Source: Streptomyces sp. WMMB303
GTDB taxonomy: Bacteria; Actinomycetota; Actinomycetes; Streptomycetales; Streptomycetaceae
Assembly (NCBI RefSeq): GCF_029351045.1
Contig: NZ_JARKIN010000001.1
Location: 1,512,001-1,576,000 of the forward strand
DNA length: 64,000 bases
Direction of reading: 5' to 3'
Below are positions 23,312-33,196 of this stretch, piece after piece. The translations under genes and the position numbers were made by a program. A model generated the notes under the pieces. That model had not been told where the DNA came from. It made no database searches and saw only the letters and a program-made list of their open reading frames with translations. How positions within the stretch are numbered: the stretch's first letter is position 1; every line of letters begins with the position of its first letter.

Positions 23312-24184
23312 TCAGCGGCGCTCCTGCTTCTGCTTGCACTCCACGCAGAGCGTGGCCCGCGGGAAGGCCTGCATCCGGGCCTTCCCGATCGGCTTGCCGC
23401 AGTTCTCGCACTGCCCGTACGTCCCCGCGTCCAGCCGCTCCAGCGCGCGCTCGCTCTGGTAGAGCATCTCGCGCGCGTTGGCGGCCAGCGCCATCTCGTG
23501 CTCGCGGGTGATGTTCTTGGTCCCGGTGTCCGCGTCGTCGTCGCCGGCGCCGTCACCCGAGTCCCGCATCAGCCCGCTGAGCGCCTCCTCCGCGGAGGCG
23601 ATCTCCTGCCGGAGTCCGTCGGCCTCCTCCCGCAGGCCCGAGCGGGCCTCCTCGACCTCTTCCGGGGACCAGGGTTCCTCGTCGGGGCGTACCGGCAGTT
23701 CGCCGGGGGCCACCGGGCCCGCTTCGCTCCGCGCCGTGGGCACCGCCTCGGTCTCCGTCACCGGAGTCTTCTTCGCAGCCACCGTCCCTGCTCCCGTCGT
23801 CGTCCGCGCGTCCTGTCCGGTGGGTGCCCCGGCAGCGCCTTCCTGCCGGCCCCCCGCCGTTCCGGCCGCTGTCGTCGCCGCGGCCCCGTCGGCCGCCGCC
23901 CGTTCCCCCGCGCCTGTCCTCGCCGCGGCCTTCTTCGCCGGAGCCTTCCCGGCCGCCGCCTTCTTCGCGGCCGCCTTCTTCGCCGGGGTCTTCCCGGCCG
24001 CCGTCTTCTTCGCGGCCGCCTTCTTCGCCGGAGCCTTCTTCGCGGGTGCCTTCTTCGCCGCCGTCTTCTTGGCAGCCGCCGTCTTCTCGGCAGCCGCCTT
24101 CTTCGCCGCCGCGGTCCGGTCCCCGTCGTCTGTGGCCTTCTTCGATGCTGCCGTCTTCTTCGCGGCGCTCTCCTCCGCCACCAT
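23312..24184 (-). CDS. TraR/DksA-type zinc finger protein with Lys/Ala-rich repeat N-terminus
   Basis: The protein has 290 residues from ATG 24184, with GAAGGGG upstream. Residues about 5-105 consist of [12 protein letters not shown] repeats resembling histone-H1/HupS tails, followed by an acidic, Pro-rich linker. The C-terminal about 110 residues are the TraR/DksA fold: coiled coil ([20 protein letters not shown]...) and the four-cysteine finger [14 protein letters not shown]...CVEC (about 255-279). DksA-type proteins bind RNA polymerase through the secondary channel. The basic tail suggests nucleoid association. It is divergent from ileS. Confidence 0.88.
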   Translation of the reverse strand: MVAEESAAKKTAASKKATDDGDRTAAAKKAAAEKTAAAKKTAAKKAPAKKAPAKKAAAKKTAAGKTPAKKAAAKKAAAGKAPAKKAAARTGAGERAAADGAAATTAAGTAGGRQEGAAGAPTGQDARTTTGAGTVAAKKTPVTETEAVPTARSEAGPVAPGELPVRPDEEPWSPEEVEEARSGLREEADGLRQEIASAEEALSGLMRDSGDGAGDDDADTGTKNITREHEMALAANAREMLYQSERALERLDAGTYGQCENCGKPIGKARMQAFPRATLCVECKQKQERR

Positions 24185-24340
24185 GACCGCGGCCCCTTCA
24201 CATTTTGTGATCTTGCTCGCGAAACGTGACCGGAACGATAAATCGACTTCAAGCGCACAGCAACGGGGCACGCCGGTCTGCCACCTTTGTGCCCCGCCCG
24301 GCCGCGCGAAAACCGCTCCGTACCCGGGGCGGAATCCCCG

Positions 24341-24346
24341 TACACT
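24341..24346 (+). promoter_or_regulatory. Likely -10 element of the ileS leader transcript
   Basis: TACACT, close to the TANNNT consensus of the main Streptomyces sigma factor, lies just before the T-box leader. No good -35 hexamer is visible at 17-18 bp, which is common in this group. The divergent gene's promoter should lie in the same 24185-24340 stretch, but I cannot place it. Confidence 0.4.
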
Positions 24347-24351
24347 GGGGA

Positions 24352-24605
24352 CGGCGAGAGGCGAGGACGGGGACGAGTAGCGTCTGTGAGCGGCCCAGAG
24401 CGATCCGGGGACGGTGGAAGCCCGGAGGCGAGCGCGGCGTGAAGATCACCCCCGAGCCGCCGGAAGAAAGCCCGGAGCACCCCGCTCCCGGGCGAGTAGA
24501 ACCGGCAGCGCTACCCCAATGAGGGGACGGCGGGCACCGCCCGCCGTCAAGGAGGGTGGTACCGCGGGTCCGCCGCCGGCCAGGCAGGCGAGCTCGTCCC
24601 TCCGA
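24352..24605 (+). promoter_or_regulatory. T-box riboswitch of ileS (tRNA-Ile sensing)
   Basis: The leader contains the canonical T-box core at 24551-24567 (GGAGGGTGGTACCGCGG), whose TGGT bulge pairs with the uncharged tRNA acceptor end. CTCGTCCCTCC at 24590-24600 can pair with the GGAGGG of the T-box as the alternative stem. A plausible specifier ATC (Ile) lies at 24445-24447 in GTGAAGATCACC. No U-rich terminator follows, so this is probably the translational type known from actinobacteria, with the ileS ribosome binding site GGAGG at 24642-24647 as target. Leader start is inferred from the -10 element. Confidence 0.9.
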
Positions 24606-24662
24606 CGGAAGTGAAGAAGCGCAGCATCTTCCCGATGTCCGCCGGAGGAAGAAGACCCGCCG

Positions 24663-27600
24663 ATGCAATACAACCAGGTGCCCGCCCAGGTCGACCTGCC
24701 CGCGCTGGAGCGCGCAGTGCTCGACTTCTGGCACGAGAACAAGGTGTTCGCCCGCACCCTCGAACAGTCCGAGGGCCGCCCGGAGTGGGTCTTCTACGAG
24801 GGCCCGCCCACCGCGAACGGCATGCCCGGAGCGCACCACATCGAGGCCCGCGTCTTCAAGGACGTCTTCCCCCGCTTCCGCACCATGCGCGGCTACCACG
24901 TGGCACGCAAGGCCGGCTGGGACTGCCACGGCCTGCCGGTGGAGCTCGCCGTGGAGAAGGAACTGGGCTTCAACGGCAAGCAGGACATCGAGAACTACGG
25001 CATCGCCGAGTTCAACGCACGGTGCCGGGAGTCGGTGACCCGGCACACCGACGCGTTCGCCGAGCTGACCACCCGGATGGGCTACTGGGTCGACCTGGAC
25101 GATGCCTACCGGACGATGAATCCCGAGTACATCGAGTCGGTGTGGTGGTCGCTCAAGCAGATCTTCGAGAAGGGCCTGCTGGTCCAGGACCACCGGGTCG
25201 CCCCCTGGTGCCCCCGCTGCGGCACCGGGCTGTCCGACCACGAACTGGCGCAGGGCTACGAGACGGTGGTGGACCCCTCCGTCTACGTCCGGATGCCCCT
25301 CACCTCCGGTCCGCTGGCCGGCGAGGCCTCGCTGATGGTGTGGACGACCACGCCGTGGACGCTGGTCGCCAACCTGGCCGTGGCCACCCACCCCGACGTC
25401 ACCTACGTCGTGGCCTCCGACGGCACCGACAAGATCATCGTGGCGGAGCCGCTGCTGGACAGCGCGCTCGGCGAGGACTGGCACATCACCGGCGAGCGCT
25501 ACACGGGCCGGGAGATGAACGGCTGGAGCTACCGGCGCCCGTTCGCACTGGTGGACATCCCCGGGGCGCACTTCGTCGTCAACGACACCTACGTCACCAC
25601 CGAGGACGGCACCGGCATGGTGCACCTGGCCCCCTTCGGCGAGGACGACTTCCGGGTCGCCCGCGCCAACGGCATCAGCCCGGTCGTACCCGTCCGCGCC
25701 GACGGCACGTTCGAGCCCGGCCTGGACCTGATCGGCGGCCAGTTCTTCAAGAAGGCCGACGAGGCCCTGGTCGCCGACCTGGACGCCCGCGGTCTCCTCT
25801 TCCGGCACGTGGCCTACGAGCACAGCTACCCCCATTGCTGGCGCTGCCACACGGCCCTCATCTACTACCCACAGCCGTCCTGGTACATCCGCACGACCCG
25901 GATCAAGGAAGCCCTGCTCCGGGAGAACGAGGCCACCAACTGGTTCCCGGACTCCGTCAAGCACGGCCGCTTCGGCGACTGGCTGGACAACAACGTGGAC
26001 TGGGCGCTCTCGCGCAACCGCTACTGGGGCACCCCGCTGCCCGTCTGGCGCTGCGAGGAGGGGCACCTCACCTGCGTCGGCTCGCTGGCCGAGCTGAGCG
26101 AACTGTCCGGCACCGATCAGTCGGGGCTCGACCCGCACCGCCCCTACATCGACGCCGTCACCTTCGGCTGCCCCGCCGAGGGCTGCGCACTGCAGGCGGA
26201 ACGTGTCCCGGAGGTCATCGACGCCTGGTACGACTCCGGCTCCATGCCCTTCGCGCAGTGGGGCTACCCGTACAAGAACAAGGAGCTGTTCGAGAAGCGC
26301 TACCCCGCCCAGTTCATCTCGGAGGCCATCGACCAGACCCGCGGCTGGTTCTACACGCTGATGGCGGTCGGCACCCTGGTATTCGACAAGTCCTCCTACG
26401 AGAACGTGGTCTGCCTGGGCCACATCCTGGCCGAGGACGGCCGCAAGATGTCCAAACACCTGGGCAACACCCTGGAGCCGATCCCCCTCATGGAGCAGCA
26501 CGGCGCCGACGCCGTCCGCTGGTTCATGGCCGCGGGGGGCTCGCCCTGGGCAGCCCGCCGGGTCGGCCACGGCACCATCCAGGAAGTCGTCCGCAAGACG
26601 CTGCTGACCTACTGGAACACCGTCGCCTTCCAGGCCCTGTACGCGCGGACGAGCGGCTGGGCGCCCTCCGGGGCCGACCCGGAGCCGCACCTGCGCCCGC
26701 TGCTGGACCGCTGGCTGCTGAGCGAGCTGCACGCGCTGATCGACCAGGTCACCATCGCCATGGACGGCTACGACACCCAGCGCGCGGGCAAGCTGCTGTC
26801 CACCTTCGTCGACGACCTGTCCAACTGGTACGTCCGCCGCTCCCGGCGCCGCTTCTGGCAGGGCGACGCCGCCGCGCTGCGCACCCTGCACGACGTGGTC
26901 GAGACCGTCACCAAGCTGATGGCGCCGATCACGCCGTTCCTGGCCGAACGGGTCTGGCAGGACCTGGTCGTCCCGGTCACCCCCGACGCGCCCGACTCGG
27001 TGCACCTGTCCAGCTGGCCGCAGGCCGACCTCAGCCGCATCGACCCCGAGCTGTCCCAGGACATGCTGCTGGTGCGGCGCCTGGTGGAGCTGGGCCGTGC
27101 CTCGCGCGCCGAATCCGGTGTCAAGACCCGCCAGCCGCTGTCCCGCGCGCTCATCGCCGCACAGGGATTCGAGACCCTCTCCCCCGAGATGCGCACCCAG
27201 ATCACGGAGGAGCTGAACGTCGAGCAGCTCGCCTCCCTCGCGGATGTCGGCGGCTCGCTCGTCGACACCACGGCCAAGGCCAACTTCCGGGCGCTGGGCC
27301 GCCGCTTCGGCAAGGACACGCAGGCGGTCGCCAAGGCCATCGCCGGGGCCGACGCCGCGGCGCTGTCGGTGGCCCTGCGCGAGGGCACCGGCAGCGTGGA
27401 GGTGGACGGCGAGACCGTGGCGCTGAGCCCCGAGGAGGTCATCATCACCGAGACGCCCCGCGAGGGCTGGTCGGTGGCCTCCGACCCCGGTGCCACCGTC
27501 GCACTCGACCTGGAGATCTCTCCCGAGCTGCGGCGCACCGGACTGGCCCGGGACGCCATCCGGCTCATCCAGGAGGCCAGGAAGAACTCCGGCCTGGACG

Positions 27601-27791
27601 TCGCCGACCGGATCGAGCTGCGCTGGCAGTCCGACGACGAGGAGGTGGCGCGGGCGCTGGCCGAGCACACCTTCCTCATCGCGGAAGAGGTCCTGGCCGA
27701 GGAGTTCGCCCAGGGCGACCCGGAGGAACTCGAGGGCCCCACCTTCGAGGACGAGGCGCTGTCCCTGAAGTTCCGGCTCCGCAAGGGCTGA
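24663..27791 (+). CDS. ileS: Isoleucyl-tRNA synthetase, long (type 2) form
   Basis: The protein has 1042 residues. ATG 24663 follows GGAGGAAGAAG. Class I synthetase signatures: GPPTANGMPGAHH (HIGH-type motif, near residue 57) and KMSKHLGN (KMSKS-type, near 595). In between lies the editing domain (TTTPWTLVANLAV) and CWRCHTALIYYPQPSW. A C-terminal anticodon domain with FLAERVWQDLV follows. It charges tRNA-Ile and proofreads valine. Length and motifs fit the eukaryote-like group found in actinobacteria, which is known to include mupirocin-tolerant enzymes. Regulated by the T-box leader directly upstream. Confidence 0.97.
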   Translation: MQYNQVPAQVDLPALERAVLDFWHENKVFARTLEQSEGRPEWVFYEGPPTANGMPGAHHIEARVFKDVFPRFRTMRGYHVARKAGWDCHGLPVELAVEKELGFNGKQDIENYGIAEFNARCRESVTRHTDAFAELTTRMGYWVDLDDAYRTMNPEYIESVWWSLKQIFEKGLLVQDHRVAPWCPRCGTGLSDHELAQGYETVVDPSVYVRMPLTSGPLAGEASLMVWTTTPWTLVANLAVATHPDVTYVVASDGTDKIIVAEPLLDSALGEDWHITGERYTGREMNGWSYRRPFALVDIPGAHFVVNDTYVTTEDGTGMVHLAPFGEDDFRVARANGISPVVPVRADGTFEPGLDLIGGQFFKKADEALVADLDARGLLFRHVAYEHSYPHCWRCHTALIYYPQPSWYIRTTRIKEALLRENEATNWFPDSVKHGRFGDWLDNNVDWALSRNRYWGTPLPVWRCEEGHLTCVGSLAELSELSGTDQSGLDPHRPYIDAVTFGCPAEGCALQAERVPEVIDAWYDSGSMPFAQWGYPYKNKELFEKRYPAQFISEAIDQTRGWFYTLMAVGTLVFDKSSYENVVCLGHILAEDGRKMSKHLGNTLEPIPLMEQHGADAVRWFMAAGGSPWAARRVGHGTIQEVVRKTLLTYWNTVAFQALYARTSGWAPSGADPEPHLRPLLDRWLLSELHALIDQVTIAMDGYDTQRAGKLLSTFVDDLSNWYVRRSRRRFWQGDAAALRTLHDVVETVTKLMAPITPFLAERVWQDLVVPVTPDAPDSVHLSSWPQADLSRIDPELSQDMLLVRRLVELGRASRAESGVKTRQPLSRALIAAQGFETLSPEMRTQITEELNVEQLASLADVGGSLVDTTAKANFRALGRRFGKDTQAVAKAIAGADAAALSVALREGTGSVEVDGETVALSPEEVIITETPREGWSVASDPGATVALDLEISPELRRTGLARDAIRLIQEARKNSGLDVADRIELRWQSDDEEVARALAEHTFLIAEEVLAEEFAQGDPEELEGPTFEDEALSLKFRLRKG

Positions 27792-27814
27792 GCCGCGCGC
27801 CGTACCGCAGTACC

Positions 27815-27853
27815 GCACCGCCCCCGTCCGCCGACCGCGGCCGGGGGCGGTGC
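27815..27853. terminator. Hairpin after ileS
   Basis: Perfect 12-bp arms (27815-27826 with 27842-27853, GCACCGCCCCCG type) begin 24 bp after the ileS stop. ileS and divIVA converge here, so it can serve in both directions. Confidence 0.7.
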
Positions 27854-27936
27854 CGCACGCAGCCGCGGTGGCTCCGCGAGGCTGCGGCCGAGCCCTGGGG
27901 CGGGGCGGCGAAGCGACCCGGGGGCCGACAGCACGA

Positions 27937-27981
27937 ACGGGCCGGGCCCGGAAGCGGAAGATGCTCCCGGGCCCGGCCCGT
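27937..27981. terminator. 15-bp perfect hairpin after divIVA
   Basis: The arms 27937-27951 (ACGGGCCGGGCCCGG) and 27967-27981 are exactly complementary with a 15-base loop. It lies 28 bp beyond the divIVA stop on the minus strand and probably ends the dcw transcript. Confidence 0.75.
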
Positions 27982-28008
27982 CGACAGTGGGCGCTCAGCG
28001 CGCCCGGG

Positions 28009-29211
28009 TCAGCCTTCGTCCTCGTCGATGAGGAAGCCCCGCATCGGCGACGGCGCCTGCTGGCCCTGCGGTCCGCCCTGCGGCCGGACCGGTGCCATCG
28101 GCTGGGTCATGGCCGGCGACATCTGCTGCTGGCCGCCGTAGGACTGGCCGGCACCGCCCTGGGTGTGCGGACCGCCGCCGGGGCCGCCACCGGGGCCGCC
28201 CATGGAGTGGCCGTTGCTGCCCATGGACTGGTGTCCGCCCATGGTGCCGCCGCCGTTGTTGGGTGCACCGGCGGGAGCACCGGCCCCGGCCGGGGCCATC
28301 GACGGCGAGGGCGCGGGCAGCGACGCGGTCGCGGGCGTCCGCGGCGGCGCGAGCGAGTCGTCGGCCTGGTTCTCCAACTGCCGGAGCTGGCTCTCCAGGT
28401 ACGACTTCAGTCGCGTGCGGTACTCGCGTTCGAAGCCGCGCAGGTCCTCGACCTTGCGCTCCAGGGTGGCGCGGGCGGACTCCAGGGAGCCCATCGCGAC
28501 CCGGTGCTTCTCCTGCGCGTCCCGCTCCAGCGCGTCGGCCTTGGCGCGGGCGTCCCGCTCCAGGCCCTCGGCGCGGCTGCGGGCCTCACCGACGATCTTG
28601 TTGGCCTCGGAACGGGCCTCCGCGATCGCGTGGTCGGCCGTCTGCTGGGCCAGCGACAGCACGCGGGCGGCGCTGTCGTTGTTCTGGCCACCGCCGCCGG
28701 GCATCTGGGGACCGCCCTGCGGGCCGCCCTGCGGACCGCCGGGGCCCATCGGACCACCCTGCTGCGGACCGGGGCCGCCGGGACCCATCGGACCGCCCTG
28801 CGGGCCCGGACCGCCGGGACCACCGGGACCACCGGGACCACCGGGGCCCGCGGGGAGCTGCGCCTGACCGCCGGGAAGCTGCGGCGGGCCGCCCATACCC
28901 TGCTGCTGCTGGGGCGGGACGGGCTGCGGTCCGGATATGGCGGCGGGCACAGGGGCCCCACCTTGCTGCTGCTGCCTGTCCTGAGGTTCAGGAGGCTTTC
29001 GCATGCCGCCCTGTTGCTGTTGCTGGTTCTGGGCCGCCGCGCGCGTGGCCGCAGCCAGCTTGGCGCGCAGGTCCTCGTTCTCCCGCAGCAGCCGGGTCAG
29101 CTCGGCTTCGACCTCGTCGAGGAAGGCATCGACCTCGTCCTCGTCATAGCCTTCGCGCAGACGGACGGTCGTGAACTGCTTGTTCCGCACGTCCTCGGGG
29201 GACAGGGGCAT
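28009..29211 (-). CDS. divIVA: DivIVA, polar growth protein
   Basis: The protein has 400 residues. N-terminal DivIVA domain (PLSPEDVRNKQFTTVRLREG, YDEDEVDAFLDEVEAELTRL) with the membrane-binding loop, then a Gln/Pro/Gly-rich linker of about 110 residues with GGPGGP and MGPGGP repeats. A long second coiled coil follows (ADHAIAEARSEANKIVGEAR to LKSYLESQLRQLENQ), and a Gly/Met/Gln-rich tail ending LIDEDEG. In Streptomyces DivIVA marks hyphal tips and directs apical wall synthesis; it is essential there. It is the last gene of the minus-strand cluster, after yggT. The linker is low-complexity and may be variable in length. Confidence 0.96.
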   Translation of the reverse strand: MPLSPEDVRNKQFTTVRLREGYDEDEVDAFLDEVEAELTRLLRENEDLRAKLAAATRAAAQNQQQQQGGMRKPPEPQDRQQQQGGAPVPAAISGPQPVPPQQQQGMGGPPQLPGGQAQLPAGPGGPGGPGGPGGPGPQGGPMGPGGPGPQQGGPMGPGGPQGGPQGGPQMPGGGGQNNDSAARVLSLAQQTADHAIAEARSEANKIVGEARSRAEGLERDARAKADALERDAQEKHRVAMGSLESARATLERKVEDLRGFEREYRTRLKSYLESQLRQLENQADDSLAPPRTPATASLPAPSPSMAPAGAGAPAGAPNNGGGTMGGHQSMGSNGHSMGGPGGGPGGGPHTQGGAGQSYGGQQQMSPAMTQPMAPVRPQGGPQGQQAPSPMRGFLIDEDEG

Positions 29212-29263
29212 CTCTTCACCTCAACGTAAGTCGTCGGCATATCGGCAAGACCATTCCGATCGT

Positions 29264-29548
29264 TCACAGCCTGGCCACGACGTTGATCAGGATGTAGACG
29301 ATGATCATGAGTACGAAGAAGGACAGGTCAAGCGCCACGCCCCCGAAGCGCAGCGGTGGGATGAACCGCCGCAGAAGCTTGAGTGGCGGATCGGTGACAG
29401 TGTAGGTCGCCTCGAGAACGACCACCATCGCCTTGCCGGGTTGCCATGAGCGGGCGAACTGAAAGACATAGTCCATCACCAGCCGGAAGATCAGCACGAG
29501 CAGGAAGCAGTACAGCGCGATTTGGACCACGTCCAATGCGGTTCTCAT
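29264..29548 (-). CDS. YggT-family membrane protein
   Basis: The protein has 94 residues from ATG 29548, with GGGAGAGGG upstream. It has two hydrophobic segments (VVQIALYCFLLVLIFRLVMDY and LSFFVLMIIVYILINVV) separated by a conserved amphipathic stretch TVTDPPLKLLRRFIPPLRFG, the YggT signature. The family sits next to sepF and divIVA in most actinobacteria and firmicutes and is linked to division-site and envelope organisation, but its molecular role is unsettled. It lies between sepF and divIVA in the same direction. Confidence 0.92.
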   Translation of the reverse strand: MRTALDVVQIALYCFLLVLIFRLVMDYVFQFARSWQPGKAMVVVLEATYTVTDPPLKLLRRFIPPLRFGGVALDLSFFVLMIIVYILINVVARL

Positions 29549-29612
29549 CTGCGCGTCCCTCTCCCCTGGGGCTCTCGTGCCGCCTTGGCGGCCTGTTCCT
29601 GGACCCTGCGTC

Positions 29613-30251
29613 TCAGCTCTGGTTGAAGAACCCGCCCTCTGCGATGCGGGCCTTGTCCTCCGCCGTGACATCGACGTTAGCAGGAGACAGCAGGAACACC
29701 TTCTGCGTCACTCGCTCGATACTGCCGTGCAGACCGAAGACGAGACCAGCCGCAAAGTCGACAAGTCGCTTCGCATCGGTGTCGTCCATCTCCGTCAGAT
29801 TCATGATCACCGGAGTGCCCTCACGGAAGTGTTCCCCGATGGTACGGGCTTCGTTGTAGGTCCGGGGGTGCAACGTGGTGATCCGGTACGGCTCACGTTC
29901 GGACACAACCTTGGGCATGATCACCGGGGCGCTCTTCTCGACATTCTGGCGTTCAGGTGTGATGGATGACACGGGAGCAATCCTCCCGGCTCGTCCGCTT
30001 TCGGCGGCAACCGCCGGAGGGGCCTCCGGCTCCCGCTCCCGCTGCGCCGGAGGGTGAGCAACCCTCACCGGCTCCTCGGGATCCGTCTTTTGGAGCGAAT
30101 GGTGTGATTGTTCCGACTCGTACCGCCGATGATCCCGTTCGGGCTCGGGCTCGGGCTCGAACTCGTCGTCAGGGTCGAATCCCCGGCCGTCGTACCCATC
30201 GTCCTCCACGAGGCCGAGGTAGACCGCCATCTTGCGCATCGCGCCGGCCAT
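29613..30251 (-). CDS. sepF: SepF, FtsZ membrane anchor
   Basis: The protein has 212 residues. It starts with [18 protein letters not shown], the amphipathic membrane-targeting helix, followed by an acidic, disordered linker ([10 protein letters not shown]) and the C-terminal SepF domain with [43 protein letters not shown] and [15 protein letters not shown]. SepF polymerises, binds the conserved FtsZ C-terminal peptide (present in this window's FtsZ) and tethers the Z-ring to the membrane; actinobacteria lack FtsA. A 150-bp gap to yggS upstream may hold its own promoter. Confidence 0.96.
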   Translation of the reverse strand: MAGAMRKMAVYLGLVEDDGYDGRGFDPDDEFEPEPEPERDHRRYESEQSHHSLQKTDPEEPVRVAHPPAQREREPEAPPAVAAESGRAGRIAPVSSITPERQNVEKSAPVIMPKVVSEREPYRITTLHPRTYNEARTIGEHFREGTPVIMNLTEMDDTDAKRLVDFAAGLVFGLHGSIERVTQKVFLLSPANVDVTAEDKARIAEGGFFNQS

Positions 30252-30401
30252 TCTCTGCGTCCTCCGCTCTGTGGTGGATCGACTCCATCGACGCTGCCCC
30301 CGTCACCGGTGGCCCTGGGATGATCCACGCAGCCTCTCCGACCGGCCTTTTCCGGCGGAAATGACCATATATTCTGCTGTGGCCCCACTCGCTTCGCGAC
30401 G

Positions 30402-31226
30402 TTACCGGAGCCGAGGTCGGTCTCCGAGTACCGCACTGCCGACGCGCACATGTGTCGCACCCGCGAGCACCGCCTCTTCGAGATCCGAACTCATTCCCGC
30501 CGACATCATCGTCGCAGCAGGATGCGCCACCCGCAGGGTGGTTGAGACTTCCCACAGCCGGTCGAAAGCCGCCCGGGGCCGCCCCGCCAACGGGCCTGCC
30601 AGCGGCGCGACGGTCATCACTCCGTCGAGCCGCAGCCCTTGGGCCACCGCCACCGCCTCCGCGAGATCCGCCACACCGTCGGGCGCCACGCCGCCCCGCT
30701 CCCCCACCGAACCGGACGGGGCGTCGAGGGCGACCTGGACCAGACATCCGATCTCCCGCTCCGCGCGGACGGCGGCGGCCGAGAGGGCGGTCACCAGCCG
30801 CACGCGGTCCACGGAATGGACATGCCTCACATAACCGGCAACCGATCGGGCCTTGTTGGTCTGCAACTGCCCGACGAAGTGCCAGTCGAGTCCCGCGTCC
30901 GCACAGTCGGCCGCCTTCTGCGCCGCCTCCTGGTCGCGGTTCTCCGCCACGTCCCGCACCCCCAGCTCGGCCAGCAACCGGACATCGGAGGCGGGGTAGG
31001 TCTTGGTCACGACGATGAGCGTGACCTCGGCGCGCCGGCGCCCCGCCAGGCGGCAGGCACCCTCGATGCGCTCCTCCACCCGGGCGAGATTGGCGGCCAG
31101 CTCCGCCTTGCGCGCCACCTCGGAGGAGGCCGACGCCGCGGAGTCCGCGAAGGCCGCGGACCGCCCACCCGCGGACTCCGCGGGCATCTCCGACTCGGGG
31201 CGCGCAGAAGGCATATCGTCGGTCAT
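30402..31226 (-). CDS. yggS: YggS-type PLP-homeostasis protein
   Basis: The protein has 274 residues. Core: EVTLIVVTKTYPASDVRLLAELG (PLP-binding Lys in VTKTYP), GVRDVAENRDQEAAQK, WHFVGQLQTNKARSV, HSVDRVRLV, MTVAPL, SAGMSSDLEEAVLAGATHVRVGSAVLG. These are alanine-racemase-like barrels that bind pyridoxal phosphate and buffer its level without known catalysis. The first about 35 residues (acidic, Ser/Ala-rich) exceed the family's usual 230-240, so a later start is possible. It begins four bases after the pgeF stop. Confidence 0.93.
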   Translation of the reverse strand: MTDDMPSARPESEMPAESAGGRSAAFADSAASASSEVARKAELAANLARVEERIEGACRLAGRRRAEVTLIVVTKTYPASDVRLLAELGVRDVAENRDQEAAQKAADCADAGLDWHFVGQLQTNKARSVAGYVRHVHSVDRVRLVTALSAAAVRAEREIGCLVQVALDAPSGSVGERGGVAPDGVADLAEAVAVAQGLRLDGVMTVAPLAGPLAGRPRAAFDRLWEVSTTLRVAHPAATMMSAGMSSDLEEAVLAGATHVRVGSAVLGDRPRLR

Positions 31227-31229
31227 CTC

Positions 31230-31961
31230 TCAGTCCGCCTCGATCCAGACATATCCCGCGAGTCTTCCCGTGGTCCGGTCCCGGCGGTAGGAGAAATGAT
31301 CAGCGGACTCCAAAGTGCACACGGAGGAGTGACCACGGTCGACGACCCCCGCACGGGTGAGCTGCGCCCGCACCCCGGCGGCCATGTCGACGGCGGGGGT
31401 CCCCGCCCGGGTCGTCGCGTACGCCTCGGGAACGGCGGCCGCCACTTCGGCGCGCATCTGCTCCGGAACTTCGTAGCAGCTCCCGCAGACCGCGGGCCCG
31501 GTGCGCGCGACGATGCGCTCCGGCACGGCGCCGAGCCCGGCCATCGCCTCGATCGTCGCGCCCACCACACCGGCCTGCACGCCCGGCCGCCCCGCATGCG
31601 CGGCGCCGACGACCCCGGCGACGGGGTCGGCCAGCAGCACCGGAGTGCAGTCGGCGGTGAGCACGGCGAGCGCGAGCCCCCGACGCGCCGTCACCACGCC
31701 GTCGACGGGCGGCGCCTCGCCTGGAAAGGGGCGATCGACGACAGCGACGTCACGTCCGTGCACCTGATGCATCCAGACCACCGCCTCGGGCGACAGCCCG
31801 AGCGCCTGCGCGACCCGCTCCCGGTTGGCGCGCACCGCCTCGGGGTCGTCGCCCACCGCGCCGCCGAGATTGAGCTCCTCATACGGAGCGGCGCTCACCC
31901 CGCCCCACCTGTCGGTGAAGGCGAAATGCGCGCCGCTGACCGTCTCTTGTGCCGCTATCAC
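31230..31961 (-). CDS. pgeF: PgeF/YfiH multicopper-fold peptidoglycan-editing factor
   Basis: The protein has 243 residues from GTG 31961, overlapping the ftsZ stop by four bases. Signature blocks: [57 protein letters not shown] and [11 protein letters not shown] with the metal-binding His and Cys residues. Members were called laccase-like; later work assigns purine nucleoside phosphorylase or deaminase activity and a role in keeping wrong residues out of the peptidoglycan stem. The position directly behind ftsZ is conserved in Streptomyces. Confidence 0.93.
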   Translation of the reverse strand: MIAAQETVSGAHFAFTDRWGGVSAAPYEELNLGGAVGDDPEAVRANRERVAQALGLSPEAVVWMHQVHGRDVAVVDRPFPGEAPPVDGVVTARRGLALAVLTADCTPVLLADPVAGVVGAAHAGRPGVQAGVVGATIEAMAGLGAVPERIVARTGPAVCGSCYEVPEQMRAEVAAAVPEAYATTRAGTPAVDMAAGVRAQLTRAGVVDRGHSSVCTLESADHFSYRRDRTTGRLAGYVWIEAD

Positions 31962-33196
31962 TTCAGGAAGTCCGGCACATCCAGCTCTTCCGCCTGACTG
32001 TCGTGGTACGGGCGGGCCGGCGGCACCTGCGGGGTGGCGGACGGCGGCGGGACCTCGCTCACCGGTGCGGGCTCCGGGCGCGGCGGGGCCTCCTCCTCGC
32101 GCGGCGGGGCGACGGCACCCAGGCCGCCGAACGAGGGGCGCTCGGGCTCCGGCTCGGCGGCGGGCGCGGGTTCGTCCTGGTAGGCGGGGGCCGAGGAGGC
32201 CGCTGCGGACGACTGGCCGAGCGCCTTCTCCCCCTTCTTGGCGGGCGGCTGACCGCCGTCGAACCCGGCGGCGATGACGGTGACCCGCACCTCGTCGCCG
32301 AGCGCGTCGTCGATGACGGCGCCGAAGATGATGTTCGCCTCGGGGTGGGCGGCCTCGCTCACCAGTTGGGCGGCCTCATTGATCTCGAACAGACCGAGGT
32401 CCGAACCGCCGGAGATGGAGAGCAGCACGCCGCGCGCCCCGTCGATGGACGCCTCCAGCAGCGGCGAGGAGATGGCCATCTCGGCGGCCGCGACCGCGCG
32501 GTCGTCGCCGCGGGCCGAGCCGATCCCCATCAGGGCCGATCCGGCCTCGGACATTACGGACTTGACGTCCGCGAAGTCGAGGTTGATCAGACCGGGGGTG
32601 GTGATGAGGTCGGTGATGCCCTGCACGCCCGAGAGCAGCACCTGGTCCGCGGACTTGAACGCGTCCAGCACGCTGACCTGGCGGTCCGAGATGGACAGCA
32701 GCCGGTCGTTGGGAATGACGATCAGCGTGTCGACCTCGTCGCGCAGTCCCGCGATGCCGTCCTCGGCCTGGTTGGCCCGGCGGCGGCCCTCGAAGGTGAA
32801 GGGGCGGGTGACGACACCGATGGTGAGAGCGCCGAGCGAGCGGGCGATGTTCGCCACGACCGGCGCGCCGCCGGTGCCGGTGCCACCGCCCTCGCCGGCC
32901 GTCACGAAGACCATGTCGGCCCCCTTGAGGACCTCTTCGATCTCCTCGCGGTGGTCCTCAGCCGCCTTGCGGCCGACGTCCGGGTTGGCGCCGGCACCGA
33001 GGCCGCGAGTCAGCTCGCGGCCCACATCGAGCTTGACGTCGGCGTCGCTCATCAACAGGGCTTGCGCGTCAGTGTTGATCGCGATGAACTCGACGCCCTT
33101 GAGACCGACCTCGATCATCCGGTTGATGGCGTTCACGCCACCGCCGCCGATACCGACGACCTTGATGACTGCGAGGTAGTTCTGCGGTGCTGCCAC
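31958..33196 (-). CDS. ftsZ: Cell division GTPase FtsZ
   Basis: The protein has 412 residues from GTG 33196. Tubulin-fold signatures: [43 protein letters not shown] (GTP-binding loop, near residues 104-112), and [10 protein letters not shown] with the T7-type catalytic segment. A variable Pro/Glu/Ala-rich linker of about 80 residues is followed by the C-terminal peptide [10 protein letters not shown] that binds SepF and FtsW. It forms Z-rings for vegetative septa and sporulation ladders in Streptomyces. A 580-bp upstream gap provides its own promoters in addition to read-through from ftsQ. Confidence 0.98.
   Translation of the reverse strand: MAAPQNYLAVIKVVGIGGGGVNAINRMIEVGLKGVEFIAINTDAQALLMSDADVKLDVGRELTRGLGAGANPDVGRKAAEDHREEIEEVLKGADMVFVTAGEGGGTGTGGAPVVANIARSLGALTIGVVTRPFTFEGRRRANQAEDGIAGLRDEVDTLIVIPNDRLLSISDRQVSVLDAFKSADQVLLSGVQGITDLITTPGLINLDFADVKSVMSEAGSALMGIGSARGDDRAVAAAEMAISSPLLEASIDGARGVLLSISGGSDLGLFEINEAAQLVSEAAHPEANIIFGAVIDDALGDEVRVTVIAAGFDGGQPPAKKGEKALGQSSAAASSAPAYQDEPAPAAEPEPERPSFGGLGAVAPPREEEAPPRPEPAPVSEVPPPSATPQVPPARPYHDSQAEELDVPDFLK

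Noticed and set aside
24249..27818. Minus-strand open frame of 1189 codons
   Set aside because: Shadow of ileS caused by high GC at third positions; no domain and no ribosome binding site.
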